This document shows positions 6,770-14,775 of a DNA stretch of 21,877 nucleotides, one piece after another. A model generated the notes under the pieces. It worked only from the letters and a program-made list of their open reading frames with translations. It was not told the origin of the DNA and did not search any database. The stretch is taken from NCBI GenBank assembly GCA_964407165.1, contig CAYOUJ010000042.1, forward strand, positions 1 through 21,877. The letters are read 5' to 3'. The stretch is from CAZPKH01 sp964407165. GTDB taxonomy: Bacteria > Bacteroidota > Bacteroidia > Bacteroidales > Muribaculaceae. A program made the position numbers and the translations under genes. Within the stretch, counting starts at the first letter, position 1. Each line of letters opens with the position of its first letter.

Positions 6770-9157
6770 TTAGAAGCGGATCTTCGTCGAGCCCGCGGGC
6801 GTCACGCGTATGTATATCTGACCGGGCGTGGGGTTGGCCACCTGTACGCCTTGCAGGTTGTAATACTTCACGTCGGCCGGGTCGGTCGAATCGACGCCCA
6901 CGTCCTCGATGCCCGTCACGCTGTAGTCGGTCTTGATGTATTTCACGCTGCCCAGCTGCTTGCTCGTAGAGCTGCCGCGGCCGCGCCATAGGCAGATCCA
7001 GTAGGTGGTCTTGTCGTCGAGCGTGGGCACCGAGCCGGTCAGGTTGACATTGCCGGAGGTGCCGGCCTTGAGGGCCATGAACGAGGTGCCGAAGTGGCCC
7101 AGGTGGGTGCCCGCGGAGGCCACGTAGACGCCGCAGTCCACGATGTCGGCCCAGTAGGCTCCCGTGCACTTGATGGTCGCCGTCACGTCCATCTCCGTCG
7201 GGTTCACCACCCACGGGCTACCCGACGTGCCGCTGCCCGACAGGGCGTTGTTGACTTTTATCGACGTCACCGAAAGGGTGGCCGACGAGGTGTCTCCCGA
7301 GAGCACCTCTATCTCGCAGGAATTGTCGATTATCTCGTCGTTGGCGTCGACGAAAGCCAGCGTGTATATGCCGGCGTCAACAGACGGGACGGTGACTGTC
7401 CACGTATAGGTCGCCGTGTCGCCCTCGTTGATCGACAGGGTCTTGTAGTCAAACTCCCCGACCGTGCTGCTCCCGCTCATCAGCGTCGGCGTCACGTTGC
7501 CGTAATAGTCGCCGCCCTTGGCTGCGAACGTCGCCGAGAACTGCGTCTTGGCGCCGGCGTAAGCATCCGCGAAGAGCTCAACCTCTTCGAGGGTCACCGA
7601 AGCGCCCGCTATCTCGGTGAAGGTCACCTTGGTGGCGGTAACCTCCGCCTTGACGCAGCCGGCGGTGCTCACGGGGGTGTAGATGTCATACCACACATCG
7701 TCGACGCTGAACGCCGGGCTGACGTAGTAGGTGCCCGTGGGCATGCTCGAGCCCCTGACGCTGTAGCTCTTGTAGCCGTAGTTGGGGTTGAGGTTCGAGA
7801 ACGAGGAGGTCGAGGCAACATAGGTGGCCTCCCCGGTGTCTGTGTCAACCATCTTGATGCCGAACTTGCCCGAGATGGCCACTGCAGAGGCGTTCCAGAA
7901 GCCCGTCTGGTCCTCGCCCGTGTAGGTGTTGAACGTGCACGACGACGTGCGCAGGTACGACCACGCTTCGGTGCCGAACGTGCCCCCTGTGTACATGCAG
8001 TAGACGTACGCGTCGGAGGTAGACGACGACGGCGGCTGGATGCCAACCATGATCTGCTGCGTGCCGTTGTAGCCCGCGTCGCTGCCGCCGATGCCCTGCC
8101 ACGACGGGTCGAGGGCCGTCAGCAGGAAGTAGCCGTCAGACGAGCCGCCCCAGCCCCAGTTGATGTGGAAATAGTCGTCCGACGAGTAGCCGTCGCACAC
8201 GAAGGCATGACCGCCGCCAGGGTTGTGACCGGTGTAGTAGATGGGGCGCCCGTTGGCCAGCTCGTTGTAGCAAAGCTCCTGCCAGTCTGACAGCGCGAAC
8301 CATTGGCGGTCGAGCCGGCGCGCTCCCTTGTCGTAGCCGAAGTTGCGCAGCAGGCCCGTGAAGGCGTTGCCTACGCTTGCCCCCGTCGACGAGCCGTAGC
8401 TTGAGTTCATGGCCACGCCGCACGCGTGCATCAGCGTCGCCACAGCCTCACCCTGGATGTCGGTGTAGCTGCCGGAGGTGTAGACGTTGAGCATCGAGTC
8501 CCAGTCAAAGGTTATGTTGTCATAGTCAAGGCTCTCGGTATGGCTGTTGCCGTCGATGTTGCTGGTGAACGTGTAGCTGTATGTGCCGCCCGCGGTCTTG
8601 GCCGGATAGTTCCACCGCTTGAGTATCTGCGACAGCGCCGTGGCCGAGCAACCTGTGACGGCCCGCGTCTCGCTTATCAACGGACACTGGCCGTTGTACG
8701 GCGCGCTCTGGTTCCACTTCGTCTGGCATATCGGCTCGATGGCCGTGTAGCCCTTAGGCAGCAGCGTGCGCCCCGTGTAGGCGGGGGCGCCCTCCGCTAT
8801 AGCCGCGGCTATCTCATCGGCGTACATGCCGAGCCACCCCGCCATGTTCTCCGGGATGTCCTGCGGGTCAAACGCGCCGCTGTCGCTGTAGCCCAACACG
8901 GGCGCGGCCACGTCGTCGGCAGCGGCTATCACATAGCCGCCGTCGGCCAGGTTGAAGACATACAGGGCGTTGACATTAGGCGCGGTCTCGAGGGTGTACA
9001 CTTGCTCGGCATTGCGCACGGCAATGCGCTGCATGGCAGGACTTTCGGTTGTCGCATTGATGGCGCGGGCGTAAGCTTCGGCGCCCGTGAGCTGGCGCGC
9101 GCTCACGGCGGTGACGGTGGCGGCTATGGCCACGGTTGCGATAATCAGGCGTTTCAT
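6770..9157 (-). CDS. Secreted C10 family cysteine protease (streptopain-like) with Spi prodomain, copy A
   Basis: Predicted exported papain-fold protease of MEROPS family C10, related to streptococcal SpeB. The order in 795 residues is: signal peptide (~1-20), Spi-type inhibitory prodomain (~21-130, with YVFNLADGGYVIAAADD and PVLGYSDSGAFD), and peptidase domain (~135-350). The domain has catalytic C170 in AVTGCSATALSQI, catalytic H317 in GGGHAFVCDGY, and the NWGWGG motif at 334-339. A long Thr/Ser-rich beta-type region follows (~360-740), then a C-terminal segment with YYNLQGVQV and PGQIYIRV typical of secreted Bacteroidales proteins and possibly sorting-related. The start is supported by the signal peptide and by a -7-like element 42 bases upstream (9199-9206). 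It is a tandem paralogue of the next gene upstream. The function, dietary/host protein degradation or virulence-like proteolysis, is inferred from the family. Confidence 0.93.
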   Translation of the reverse strand: MKRLIIATVAIAATVTAVSARQLTGAEAYARAINATTESPAMQRIAVRNAEQVYTLETAPNVNALYVFNLADGGYVIAAADDVAAPVLGYSDSGAFDPQDIPENMAGWLGMYADEIAAAIAEGAPAYTGRTLLPKGYTAIEPICQTKWNQSAPYNGQCPLISETRAVTGCSATALSQILKRWNYPAKTAGGTYSYTFTSNIDGNSHTESLDYDNITFDWDSMLNVYTSGSYTDIQGEAVATLMHACGVAMNSSYGSSTGASVGNAFTGLLRNFGYDKGARRLDRQWFALSDWQELCYNELANGRPIYYTGHNPGGGHAFVCDGYSSDDYFHINWGWGGSSDGYFLLTALDPSWQGIGGSDAGYNGTQQIMVGIQPPSSSTSDAYVYCMYTGGTFGTEAWSYLRTSSCTFNTYTGEDQTGFWNASAVAISGKFGIKMVDTDTGEATYVASTSSFSNLNPNYGYKSYSVRGSSMPTGTYYVSPAFSVDDVWYDIYTPVSTAGCVKAEVTATKVTFTEIAGASVTLEEVELFADAYAGAKTQFSATFAAKGGDYYGNVTPTLMSGSSTVGEFDYKTLSINEGDTATYTWTVTVPSVDAGIYTLAFVDANDEIIDNSCEIEVLSGDTSSATLSVTSIKVNNALSGSGTSGSPWVVNPTEMDVTATIKCTGAYWADIVDCGVYVASAGTHLGHFGTSFMALKAGTSGNVNLTGSVPTLDDKTTYWICLWRGRGSSTSKQLGSVKYIKTDYSVTGIEDVGVDSTDPADVKYYNLQGVQVANPTPGQIYIRVTPAGSTKIRF

Positions 9158-9198
9158 CGTTATATAGGCAGAGTTTTGTTAGTCATGATTTCAACTCG

Positions 9199-9206
9199 CA
9201 AAATTA
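9199..9206 (-). promoter_or_regulatory. Putative -7 element for C10 protease A
   Basis: On the minus strand this reads TAATTTTG, a match to the Bacteroidetes -7 consensus TAnnTTTG, 42 bases before the ATG at 9157. A -33 TTTG is not obvious. If real, protease A has its own promoter after the terminator-like palindrome at 9252-9289. Confidence 0.5.
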
Positions 9207-9237
9207 AGCAATAATTCCGAAAAACCCCGCGTTTTCC

Positions 9238-9289
9238 AAAAAAATCGTCGAGGTCTTTAACCGGTTAATCGATTAACCGGTTAAAGACC
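9238..9289 (-). terminator. Perfect 38-bp palindrome with T-tract after C10 protease B
   Basis: Bases 9252-9289 are a perfect 38-bp palindrome (19-base arms, no spacer, centre TAATC/GATTA). It contains AACCGGTTAA twice. It lies 28 bases past the protease B stop codon. Seven bases beyond it on the minus strand comes a run of seven T (complement of 9238-9244). This fits an intrinsic terminator, although a zero-spacer palindrome could also bind a dimeric regulator of protease A. Confidence 0.7.
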
Positions 9290-9317
9290 CCGATGTTATT
9301 GATGGGTCGTTATCGTG

Positions 9318-11675
9318 TTAGAAGGCTACCTTCTGCGTGCCCGAGGGTGTCACGCGGATGTACACCTGACCCGGCTGCGGGCGGTCGATGCGAACGCCTT
9401 GCAGGTTATAGTATACCGGCGTCTCCTCGACAGCGTCGGTGCCGACGCCCTCGATGCCGCTGGTAGATGCGCGGATGTAGACCACGCCAGCTATCTGCCC
9501 GTAGGTGTCTGACCACGGCGTGAACAGGTACGACGTCCCCTGGGTGATGCTCGAGGCAGCGCCCGTGAGCGTGAACGTCTTGCTCGTGCCGGAGGTCACG
9601 CCCACAAACTTGGAGCCGAACATGGTCACGTATGAGCCGGAGGAGTTGAAGATGCCGCCCTCCACGGTGTCGGCCCAGTAGCCCTGTGTGCCCTGGATGG
9701 TGATGGTGACGCTAAGGTCGTTGGGGTCTACCACATACGGGTTTGACGACGTGCCCGCGCCCGTGACGCCGTTAAACGCCATCGACGTCACCGACACGGT
9801 CGGCGTGACCGTCTGCTCGGCGTTGACCGTAACCTTGTAGAACGAGCTGTAGACCACGCCCTCCGGGCTGATGAAGCACAGGTAGTAGGTGCCGGCGGTG
9901 AAGCTCGTCGACGAGGAGTTGGCCGTGAACGAGGTCACCCAGTCGAGGGTGGCAGTGCCCGCGCCGGTGTACGTCAGGCCCTTGGGCTCGCCGATGGCCA
10001 CGATGCTGCTGCCGTCGGTGCTGACAAGCGCCGGATAGACAGCGCCGTAAAACTCGCCCGTGGTCTCCACGCCGACGTTAAACTCTGCCGACTGGCCTAT
10101 ATATATAGGTGTCTCCTGGCTGACAGACGTTACCTTGAACGTCGAGGTCACCGTGGGCGTGGTGAAGGTCACTTTGGAACTCGTGGCCACGGCCGTCAGG
10201 TAGCTCACCGATCCGATGGCACACGGGATGTCATACCACGAGCTCCCCGACTTGAAGGCCGGCGTCACCGTGTACGTGCCCGTGGGGAAGGAGGAGGCTG
10301 ACACGCTCATCGTGTACCAGCCCGAGCCGGTGGCAAGCGACGTCGACGAGTTGCGCGAGGTGACATACTGCACGTCGCCCGAGGCGTCGGTAAGTTTCAG
10401 GCCCAGCGTGCAGTCGATGGTCCCGGCAGAGTAGGAGACGAACATAGTCTCGTTGGAGGTGCCGAACGTCATCGTCTGGCTCTTGCTGTAGGAGTCGGCG
10501 CCGGGGGTGAAGTCGCCTGAGAAATACATCACCGGCGCCACCGTCGACCCGCTCTGCGCGGGCTGGATGCCCACGAGCATCGACTGGTCCATGTCAAAGC
10601 CCGAGCCGTCGCCCGAGCCGCCGATGCCCTGGGTGTCAGGGTCGAGGGCCGACAGCAGGAAGTATCCGTCTGACTCGCCGCTCCAGCCCCAGTTGATATG
10701 GAAGTAGTTGTCTGTAGAGTAGCCGTCGCACACAAAGGCGTGGCCGCCGGCGTTGCTCTGGCCAGTCAGCAGCACCGGTCGGCCGGCAGCCACCTCGGTG
10801 TAGGCGGCGTCTACCCAGTCGGCGTAGCTGTAAAACTCGCGCATGAGGTAGCGCATCCCCTTGTCATAGTTGAAGTAGGTGACCAGACCCGTCATAGGCG
10901 CAATCACCGAAGCCCCCGAGCCACCCGTTTCGCTCAGACCGTAGCTCATGTCCACGGCCACGCCGCACGCGTGCATCAGCGTGGCCACGGCGCTCTTCTG
11001 CGCACTGGTCGATGACGTGGTCGAGTAGTCGTCGATCATGTTAGCCCAGTCGAAAGTGGTGTTGCCGAAATTGAAGCTCTGGGTGTAACTCTTGCTAAGG
11101 TAGGTGAACGAATAGCTGTGAGAGCCTACGCCCGTGGTGGGGTAGTTGTGCACCTTCATCACCTGCGCCATCGCCGTGGCCGCGCAGCCCGTGACGGCGG
11201 TGCCGGTAGTGCCTGACGACGAGGTCAGCGTCGGGCAGTCGTTGTTGTACGGCGAGCCCTGGTCCCACCGCGTCTTGCACAGCGGAGCCACGGCCGCGCG
11301 CTCCTTGACTGGCGAGGTGGCCATGCGCACCGTGCGACCTTCGGTCGACGCGGCGGCTATCTCCTTGGCATACTGGCTGAACCACCACTGCATCTGCGGG
11401 GGGATATTGGCGGGGTCGAACGTCCCGCTGTCGCTGTAGCCCAATACAGGCACGGCCACGTCGTCGGCGGAAACTACCATGTAGCCGTCGGCGTTGTTAA
11501 ACACGTAGAGCGCACCCTCGAGGGTGTATGCGAGCGTCGGCTGCGCCGTGGGGGCCACGCGCGACGGCCCCTCGCTGCTCTTCACTCGGGCAAGGGCCTC
11601 GTCAGGGGTCAGCCGGTGCGCCGTTGCCAGGCCCGGCAGCAGCGCCAGGGCCACGATAAGGTAGAGGTGTTTCAT
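9318..11675 (-). CDS. Secreted C10 family cysteine protease (streptopain-like) with Spi prodomain, copy B
   Basis: Paralogue of the adjacent protease with the same architecture in 785 residues. A signal peptide (~1-19, MKHLYLIVALALLPGLATA) leads into a Spi-like prodomain (~20-125, with YVFNNADGYMVVSADD and PVLGYSDSGTFD). The C10 domain has catalytic C164 in AVTGCAATAMAQV, H312 in AGGHAFVCDGY, and NWGWSG at 328-333. A Ser/Thr-rich beta-type region then runs to ~735, followed by a C-terminal block with YYNLQGVRI and PGQVYIRV that closely matches copy A. Its active-site sequence is nearer the family consensus than copy A (A-A-T-A-M-A-Q against S-A-T-A-L-S-Q after the cysteine). The ATG at 11675 is preceded at once by an AAACTATAAAC-type repeat leader. 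Divergence in the prodomain and C-terminal region suggests an old duplication. Confidence 0.93.
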   Translation of the reverse strand: MKHLYLIVALALLPGLATAHRLTPDEALARVKSSEGPSRVAPTAQPTLAYTLEGALYVFNNADGYMVVSADDVAVPVLGYSDSGTFDPANIPPQMQWWFSQYAKEIAAASTEGRTVRMATSPVKERAAVAPLCKTRWDQGSPYNNDCPTLTSSSGTTGTAVTGCAATAMAQVMKVHNYPTTGVGSHSYSFTYLSKSYTQSFNFGNTTFDWANMIDDYSTTSSTSAQKSAVATLMHACGVAVDMSYGLSETGGSGASVIAPMTGLVTYFNYDKGMRYLMREFYSYADWVDAAYTEVAAGRPVLLTGQSNAGGHAFVCDGYSTDNYFHINWGWSGESDGYFLLSALDPDTQGIGGSGDGSGFDMDQSMLVGIQPAQSGSTVAPVMYFSGDFTPGADSYSKSQTMTFGTSNETMFVSYSAGTIDCTLGLKLTDASGDVQYVTSRNSSTSLATGSGWYTMSVSASSFPTGTYTVTPAFKSGSSWYDIPCAIGSVSYLTAVATSSKVTFTTPTVTSTFKVTSVSQETPIYIGQSAEFNVGVETTGEFYGAVYPALVSTDGSSIVAIGEPKGLTYTGAGTATLDWVTSFTANSSSTSFTAGTYYLCFISPEGVVYSSFYKVTVNAEQTVTPTVSVTSMAFNGVTGAGTSSNPYVVDPNDLSVTITIQGTQGYWADTVEGGIFNSSGSYVTMFGSKFVGVTSGTSKTFTLTGAASSITQGTSYLFTPWSDTYGQIAGVVYIRASTSGIEGVGTDAVEETPVYYNLQGVRIDRPQPGQVYIRVTPSGTQKVAF

Positions 11676-11764
11676 CTATAGTTTTTAGTTTTTAGTTTAT
11701 AGTTTATAGTTAATAGTTTAGGGTTTAGGAGTTTATCTGTTCGCTGTTCGCTGTTCGCTGTTTG
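11676..11764 (-). repeat. Repeat-built 5' leader of C10 protease B
   Basis: Two simple repeats make up the leader. Next to the ATG, ~11676-11721 reads on the minus strand as AAACTATAAACTAAAAACT-type units with a period of about 7. Further upstream, 11737-11764 has four 7-base units of CTGTTCG (plus strand; the last is CTGTTTG). The first family is the inverse of the repeat directly before rubrerythrin. Confidence 0.8.
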
Positions 11765-11805
11765 CTCTAATAAATATAACGTGAGAAATGTTACGAAGTT
11801 CACCG

Positions 11806-11813
11806 CAAAAGTA
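11806..11813 (-). promoter_or_regulatory. Putative -7 element for C10 protease B
   Basis: The minus strand reads TACTTTTG, matching TAnnTTTG. A TTTG lies 12 bases further upstream, which is shorter than the ~19-21 usually seen for the -33 box. Transcription from here would give a ~125-base leader containing both simple repeats. Confidence 0.4.
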
Positions 11814-11862
11814 AAAATTATTTCACAAACGCTGAACATTACCGCCACTTTTTTTGTTCCCA

Positions 11863-11916
11863 CTATAAACTATAAACTATAAACTAAAAACTAAAAACTA
11901 AAAACTATAAACTATC
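11863..11916 (+). repeat. ACTATAAACTA repeat leader of rubrerythrin
   Basis: A run of 7-base units ACTATAA and ACTAAAA ends at the ATG of rubrerythrin. The units are inverse complements of the protease B leader at ~11676-11721. The intergenic region is therefore flanked by inverted copies of the same repeat, and a near-identical repeat precedes the Dcp gene (16581-16611). Confidence 0.8.
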
Positions 11917-12489
11917 ATGTCAATCAAAGGCACCCGTACCGAGCACAACCTTCTCGCCTCTTTCGCCGGCGAGAGCCAAGCCCGCAACCGTTATACCCTC
12001 TTTGCCGAAAAGGCCCGCGAGGAGGGCTATGAGCAGATAGCCGAGATATTCCTCGAGACCGCCGCACAGGAGCTCAGCCACGCCAAGCAGTTCTTCAACA
12101 AGCTCGAGGGCGGCGTCGTGACCATCAACGCCGCTTATCCAGCCGGCGTGGTCAGCGACACCCTCACCAACCTCCGCGAGGCCGCCGCCGGCGAGCGCGA
12201 GGAGTGGAGCGAGCTTTACTCTAACTTCGCCCAGGTGGCCAAGGAGGAGGGCTTCCATGACATCTACGTGCTGTTTAAGAACGTGGCCAAGGTCGAGATC
12301 ATGCACGAGGCCCGCTACAACCGCCTCGCCGACCACTTCGAGGCCGGCATGACTTTCGCCTCCACAGAGGAGATCGACTGGATCTGCCGCCAGTGCGGCT
12401 ACGTGCACCACGGCAAGACGGCCCCCAAGAAGTGCCCCGTCTGCGGCATGCCCCAGGGCTACTTCCAGCGCAAGGCAGACAACTACTAG
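11917..12489 (+). CDS. rbr: Rubrerythrin
   Basis: Non-heme diiron peroxidase that reduces hydrogen peroxide in anaerobes, taking electrons through its rubredoxin-like domain. The 190 residues match the classical two-domain form. An N-terminal four-helix ferritin-like domain has E19, the E52-x-x-H55 pair and the second-half ligands in E127-I-M-H130. The C-terminal rubredoxin-like knuckle is C157-x-x-C160 and C173-x-x-C176. The order (diiron first) is that of classical rubrerythrin, not the reverse type. The ATG at 11917 follows directly on an AACTATAAAC repeat, with no Shine-Dalgarno sequence. It is transcribed divergently from protease B and appears monocistronic, closed by the hairpin at 12523-12586. 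Its codon use and GC content match the neighbours. Confidence 0.97.
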   Translation: MSIKGTRTEHNLLASFAGESQARNRYTLFAEKAREEGYEQIAEIFLETAAQELSHAKQFFNKLEGGVVTINAAYPAGVVSDTLTNLREAAAGEREEWSELYSNFAQVAKEEGFHDIYVLFKNVAKVEIMHEARYNRLADHFEAGMTFASTEEIDWICRQCGYVHHGKTAPKKCPVCGMPQGYFQRKADNY

Positions 12490-12522
12490 TGGACGGCTGG
12501 CGAACGGCTCTTAATCAGATGT

Positions 12523-12586
12523 TTAATCGGATAATCGGGTAATCGGCTAAAGACCTCTTTACCCGATTACCCGCTTGTCCGATTAA
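12523..12586 (+). terminator. Long hairpin after rubrerythrin
   Basis: Arms 12523-12548 and 12561-12586 pair at 23 of 26 positions. They are built from TAATCGG/ATAATCGGG-type repeats around a 12-base loop, AAAGACCTCTTT, that is itself self-complementary. It lies 33 bases after the rubrerythrin stop. Downstream is CCCTCTTTG rather than a clean T-tract, so termination is likely but not proven. Confidence 0.6.
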
Positions 12587-12624
12587 GGCCCTCTTTGTGA
12601 GCCGTTTGTGTAAGAGAGGCAATG

Positions 12625-12669
12625 ACGAGCTACGGACTGCAAGAAACGCTCTTGCAGCCCGTAGCTCGT
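12625..12669 (-). terminator. Hairpin downstream of the HU gene
   Basis: The 19-base arms 12625-12643 and 12651-12669 pair with one mismatch around a 7-base loop (AAACGCT). The stem lies 16 bases past the HU stop codon. The strength of the stem argues for a terminator, and with the rubrerythrin hairpin it insulates the two convergent genes. A strong T-run is missing. Confidence 0.65.
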
Positions 12670-12685
12670 TAGCGGGGGGAGGTAT

Positions 12686-12958
12686 TTATTTTACCTTGGC
12701 GGCGAGGTCGGCGCCGGCCTTGAATTTCACAACCTTGCGGGCGGGGATCTCGATGCGCTCCTTGGTGCGCGGGTTGATACCGGTGCGTGCGGCCTTCTCG
12801 GCGGCAGCGAAAGTTCCGAAGCCGAGGATTGCGACCTTGTCACCCTTTGCCAGGGCGTCGCTGATGGCTTCTACGGTGGCGTTGAGGGCCTTGGCGGCCT
12901 CGGCGCGGCTCATGCCGGCTTTTTCGGCGATGGCATTTGCAAGTTCTGTTTTGTTCAT
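12686..12958 (-). CDS. hup: DNA-binding protein HU
   Basis: Small histone-like protein of the HU/IHF family that dimerises, bends DNA and compacts the nucleoid. At 90 residues it has the standard length. Family features are the N-terminal helices (MNKTELANAIAEKAGMSRAEAAKAL), the GFGTF turn at ~46-50, the beta-arm segment RTGINPRTKERIEIPA with the conserved Asn-Pro that wedges into DNA, and the closing VVKFKAGADL. The ATG at 12958 is clear. A TATATTTG -7-like element sits 50 bases upstream, and a strong hairpin follows the stop. It is divergent from the rhomboid operon. Which HU paralogue it is cannot be decided from the sequence. Confidence 0.96.
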   Translation of the reverse strand: MNKTELANAIAEKAGMSRAEAAKALNATVEAISDALAKGDKVAILGFGTFAAAEKAARTGINPRTKERIEIPARKVVKFKAGADLAAKVK

Positions 12959-13007
12959 ACGGATTGATTTGTGTTATGTTTGATAACGATTAGTCGTTGG
13001 ACGCCTG

Positions 13008-13015
13008 CAAATATA
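13008..13015 (-). promoter_or_regulatory. Putative -7 element for HU
   Basis: The minus strand reads TATATTTG, an exact TAnnTTTG match, 50 bases before the HU ATG. The upstream sequence is very AT-rich (~13030-13080). No clear -33 TTTG is seen at the usual distance. Confidence 0.5.
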
Positions 13016-13120
13016 AGGCTAAATTCTGAAAATCACACCATTATTCTTTAAAAAAATGCAAAAAATGATTTTTTTTGCCGAAAAACGCCCTTTTTCACCC
13101 TCCGTAAGCAATGTTTTTCG

Positions 13121-13128
13121 TAAATTTG
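13121..13128 (+). promoter_or_regulatory. Putative -7 element for the rhomboid operon
   Basis: The plus strand reads TAAATTTG, an exact TAnnTTTG match, about 53 bases before the first rhomboid ATG at 13181. It faces away from the HU element, with the AT-rich tract between them. Confidence 0.5.
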
Positions 13129-13180
13129 CACTTCAAACTTAGGGCTGTTATCTCCCAAATTTTCATCACTTGTATCTGCT

Positions 13181-13936
13181 ATGTACGGACGACAAAGCTA
13201 CCTCCCCCCGATGACCCCCGTGGTCAAGAACCTCATAATCATCAATGCCCTTATCTGGGCAGCGATGATGTTTTTTCCCGACCGCATAGGCCTCCGCATC
13301 GACCAATACGGGGCGCTGTATTATTGGGAAAGCGCCAACTTCAACCCCGCGCAGGTTTTCACATACATGTTCATACACTCGCAGTACGACATATCGCACC
13401 TGGTGTTCAACATGTTTACCTTGTGGATGTTCGGCGGCATGATTGAGATAATGGTCGGGTCGAAGCGCTTCATCTTCTACTATCTGGCCTGTGGCGTGGG
13501 CGCCGCGCTCATCCAGGAGGGGGTATACACATATATGGTATACCAGTCGATGCCCTATATCCCCGAGGGTGCCATGGAGCAGATACGACTCTACGGCTAT
13601 GAGGTGCTCAAAAACGGCATGAACTACTCCGACGCCTACATGCGTCAGATCAACCTCCTCTACAACATCCCTACTGTCGGCGCCTCCGGTGCCATCTACG
13701 GCATACTCCTCGCCTTCGGCTACATCTTCCCCAACCGCCACATCTACCTCTATTTCATGATCCCCGTCAAGGCCAAGTATCTGGTGATACTCTGGGGCGT
13801 GGGCGAGCTGATGATGGGCGTCGCCGGCACTGACAGCGTGGCTCACTTCTGCCATCTCGGCGGCATGATAGCGGGCCTGATCATACTCTTGTACTGGCGC
13901 CGCAAGGGCCTCTATCACACCAACCGATGGAACTGA
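13181..13936 (+). CDS. Rhomboid family intramembrane serine protease (first of pair)
   Basis: Integral membrane serine protease that cleaves transmembrane segments within the bilayer. The 251 residues have several hydrophobic helices. The rhomboid signatures are the H73-x-x-x-N77 pair in ISHLVFN (oxyanion region), the catalytic serine S169 in GASGAIYG, and the catalytic histidine H225 in HFCHLGGMIAG. The insert of ~45 residues between ~115 and 160 is longer than in minimal rhomboids. The short polar N-terminus is cytosolic-like. The start at 13181 is the first ATG after a good -7 element. The stop overlaps the second rhomboid by ten bases, so the two are probably translated together. The substrate is unknown. 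Confidence 0.92.
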   Translation: MYGRQSYLPPMTPVVKNLIIINALIWAAMMFFPDRIGLRIDQYGALYYWESANFNPAQVFTYMFIHSQYDISHLVFNMFTLWMFGGMIEIMVGSKRFIFYYLACGVGAALIQEGVYTYMVYQSMPYIPEGAMEQIRLYGYEVLKNGMNYSDAYMRQINLLYNIPTVGASGAIYGILLAFGYIFPNRHIYLYFMIPVKAKYLVILWGVGELMMGVAGTDSVAHFCHLGGMIAGLIILLYWRRKGLYHTNRWN

Positions 13937-14769
13937 AGCACCGCCTCCGCAAGCTGCGCTCGTGGATGGGCGACTCCACGCTCATGACCCTCGTGCTCGT
14001 CAACCTCGGCGTCTGGCTGGTGCTTCGCGTCATAGCTATGCTCCTGTGGATGTCGACGGGCTCCAACCACGAGGGCGAGGTCTGCTGGTGGGTGGAGCTG
14101 CACGCCGCCCCCGAGGCGTGGCCCGCGCATTTCTACGGCATCATAACCTACATGTTCAGCCAGTTCGGCACCTGGCACCTGGTATGCAACATGCTCTGGC
14201 TCTACTGGTTCGGTCGCATCTACCTGGAAGTGTCGTCGGGCCGCAGCCTGTTTCTGCTATACCTCTACGGCGGCCTCGCCGGCGGCGTGCTCTTCATCCT
14301 CGCCTATAACCTGCTGCCCCACTTCGCCGGCATGTACGGCTTGCTCATAGGCTCCTCCGCCGCCGTGCTCGCCATAGTGGTCGGCACCGCCATACGCCTC
14401 CCTGACTATCCCGTCAACCTCCTCTTCCTGGGCATGGTGCGGCTGAAGTGGGTGGCCGTGGTGGCCGTAGTGCTTGTGTTCCTCAACCTTGGCCACGAGA
14501 ACACCGGCGGCCAGATAGCCCACATAGGCGGCGCGCTGATGGGTGTCGTCTATGGCGTCTGCTGCCGCCGCGGCTTTGACCTTACCAAGTGGGGACGGCG
14601 CCGCCGTCGCGCCCCGAAGCCTGTGGCATCGAAGTTCGGCGCCAACAGTTCCAAGGCCGACCAGGAGGAGCTGGACAGAATACTCGACAAGGTGCGCCGC
14701 AGCGGCTACGGGGCCCTCACACCCAAGGAGCGCCGGCGCCTCTTCGACCTCAGCTCACGCCTGAAGTGA
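13927..14769 (+). CDS. Rhomboid family intramembrane protease (second of pair) with C-terminal cytosolic tail
   Basis: Second rhomboid, 280 residues. Motifs are H84-x-x-x-N88 in TWHLVCN, the catalytic serine S144 in GSSAAV, and the catalytic histidine H199 in AHIGGALMG. The serine motif has Ala where most active rhomboids have Gly (GxSG), so activity may be altered although both catalytic residues remain. After the last helix comes a very basic stretch (RRGFDLTKWGRRRRR, ~214-228) and a soluble C-terminal module, ~247-278 (EELDRILDKVRRSGYGALT... RRLFDLSSR). That module recurs in Bacteroidetes rhomboids. The ATG at 13927 lies inside the end of the first rhomboid, and the EEP gene starts six bases after the stop. 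The three genes look like one operon. Confidence 0.9.
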   Translation: MELKHRLRKLRSWMGDSTLMTLVLVNLGVWLVLRVIAMLLWMSTGSNHEGEVCWWVELHAAPEAWPAHFYGIITYMFSQFGTWHLVCNMLWLYWFGRIYLEVSSGRSLFLLYLYGGLAGGVLFILAYNLLPHFAGMYGLLIGSSAAVLAIVVGTAIRLPDYPVNLLFLGMVRLKWVAVVAVVLVFLNLGHENTGGQIAHIGGALMGVVYGVCCRRGFDLTKWGRRRRRAPKPVASKFGANSSKADQEELDRILDKVRRSGYGALTPKERRRLFDLSSRLK

Positions 14770-14775
14770 CACCCC

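Noticed and set aside
6723..7214. N-terminal extension of the lipoprotein frame
   Set aside because: The upstream 164 codons overlap protease A in another frame and are low-complexity. The signal peptide and lipobox place the true start at 6722.
7094..8290. 398-residue open frame antisense to C10 protease A
   Set aside because: Arg/Val/Gly/His-rich shadow with no signal peptide or motif; the protease reading explains the region.
11672..11863. 63-residue frame in the protease B / rubrerythrin gap
   Set aside because: Its second half is translated simple repeat (NYKLKTKNY-like), and it overlaps the protease start and promoter region.
13121..13936. Prophage or integrative element around the rhomboids and ORF6N gene
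   Set aside because: No integrase, attachment repeats or structural phage genes are seen; only the ORF6N gene departs in composition.
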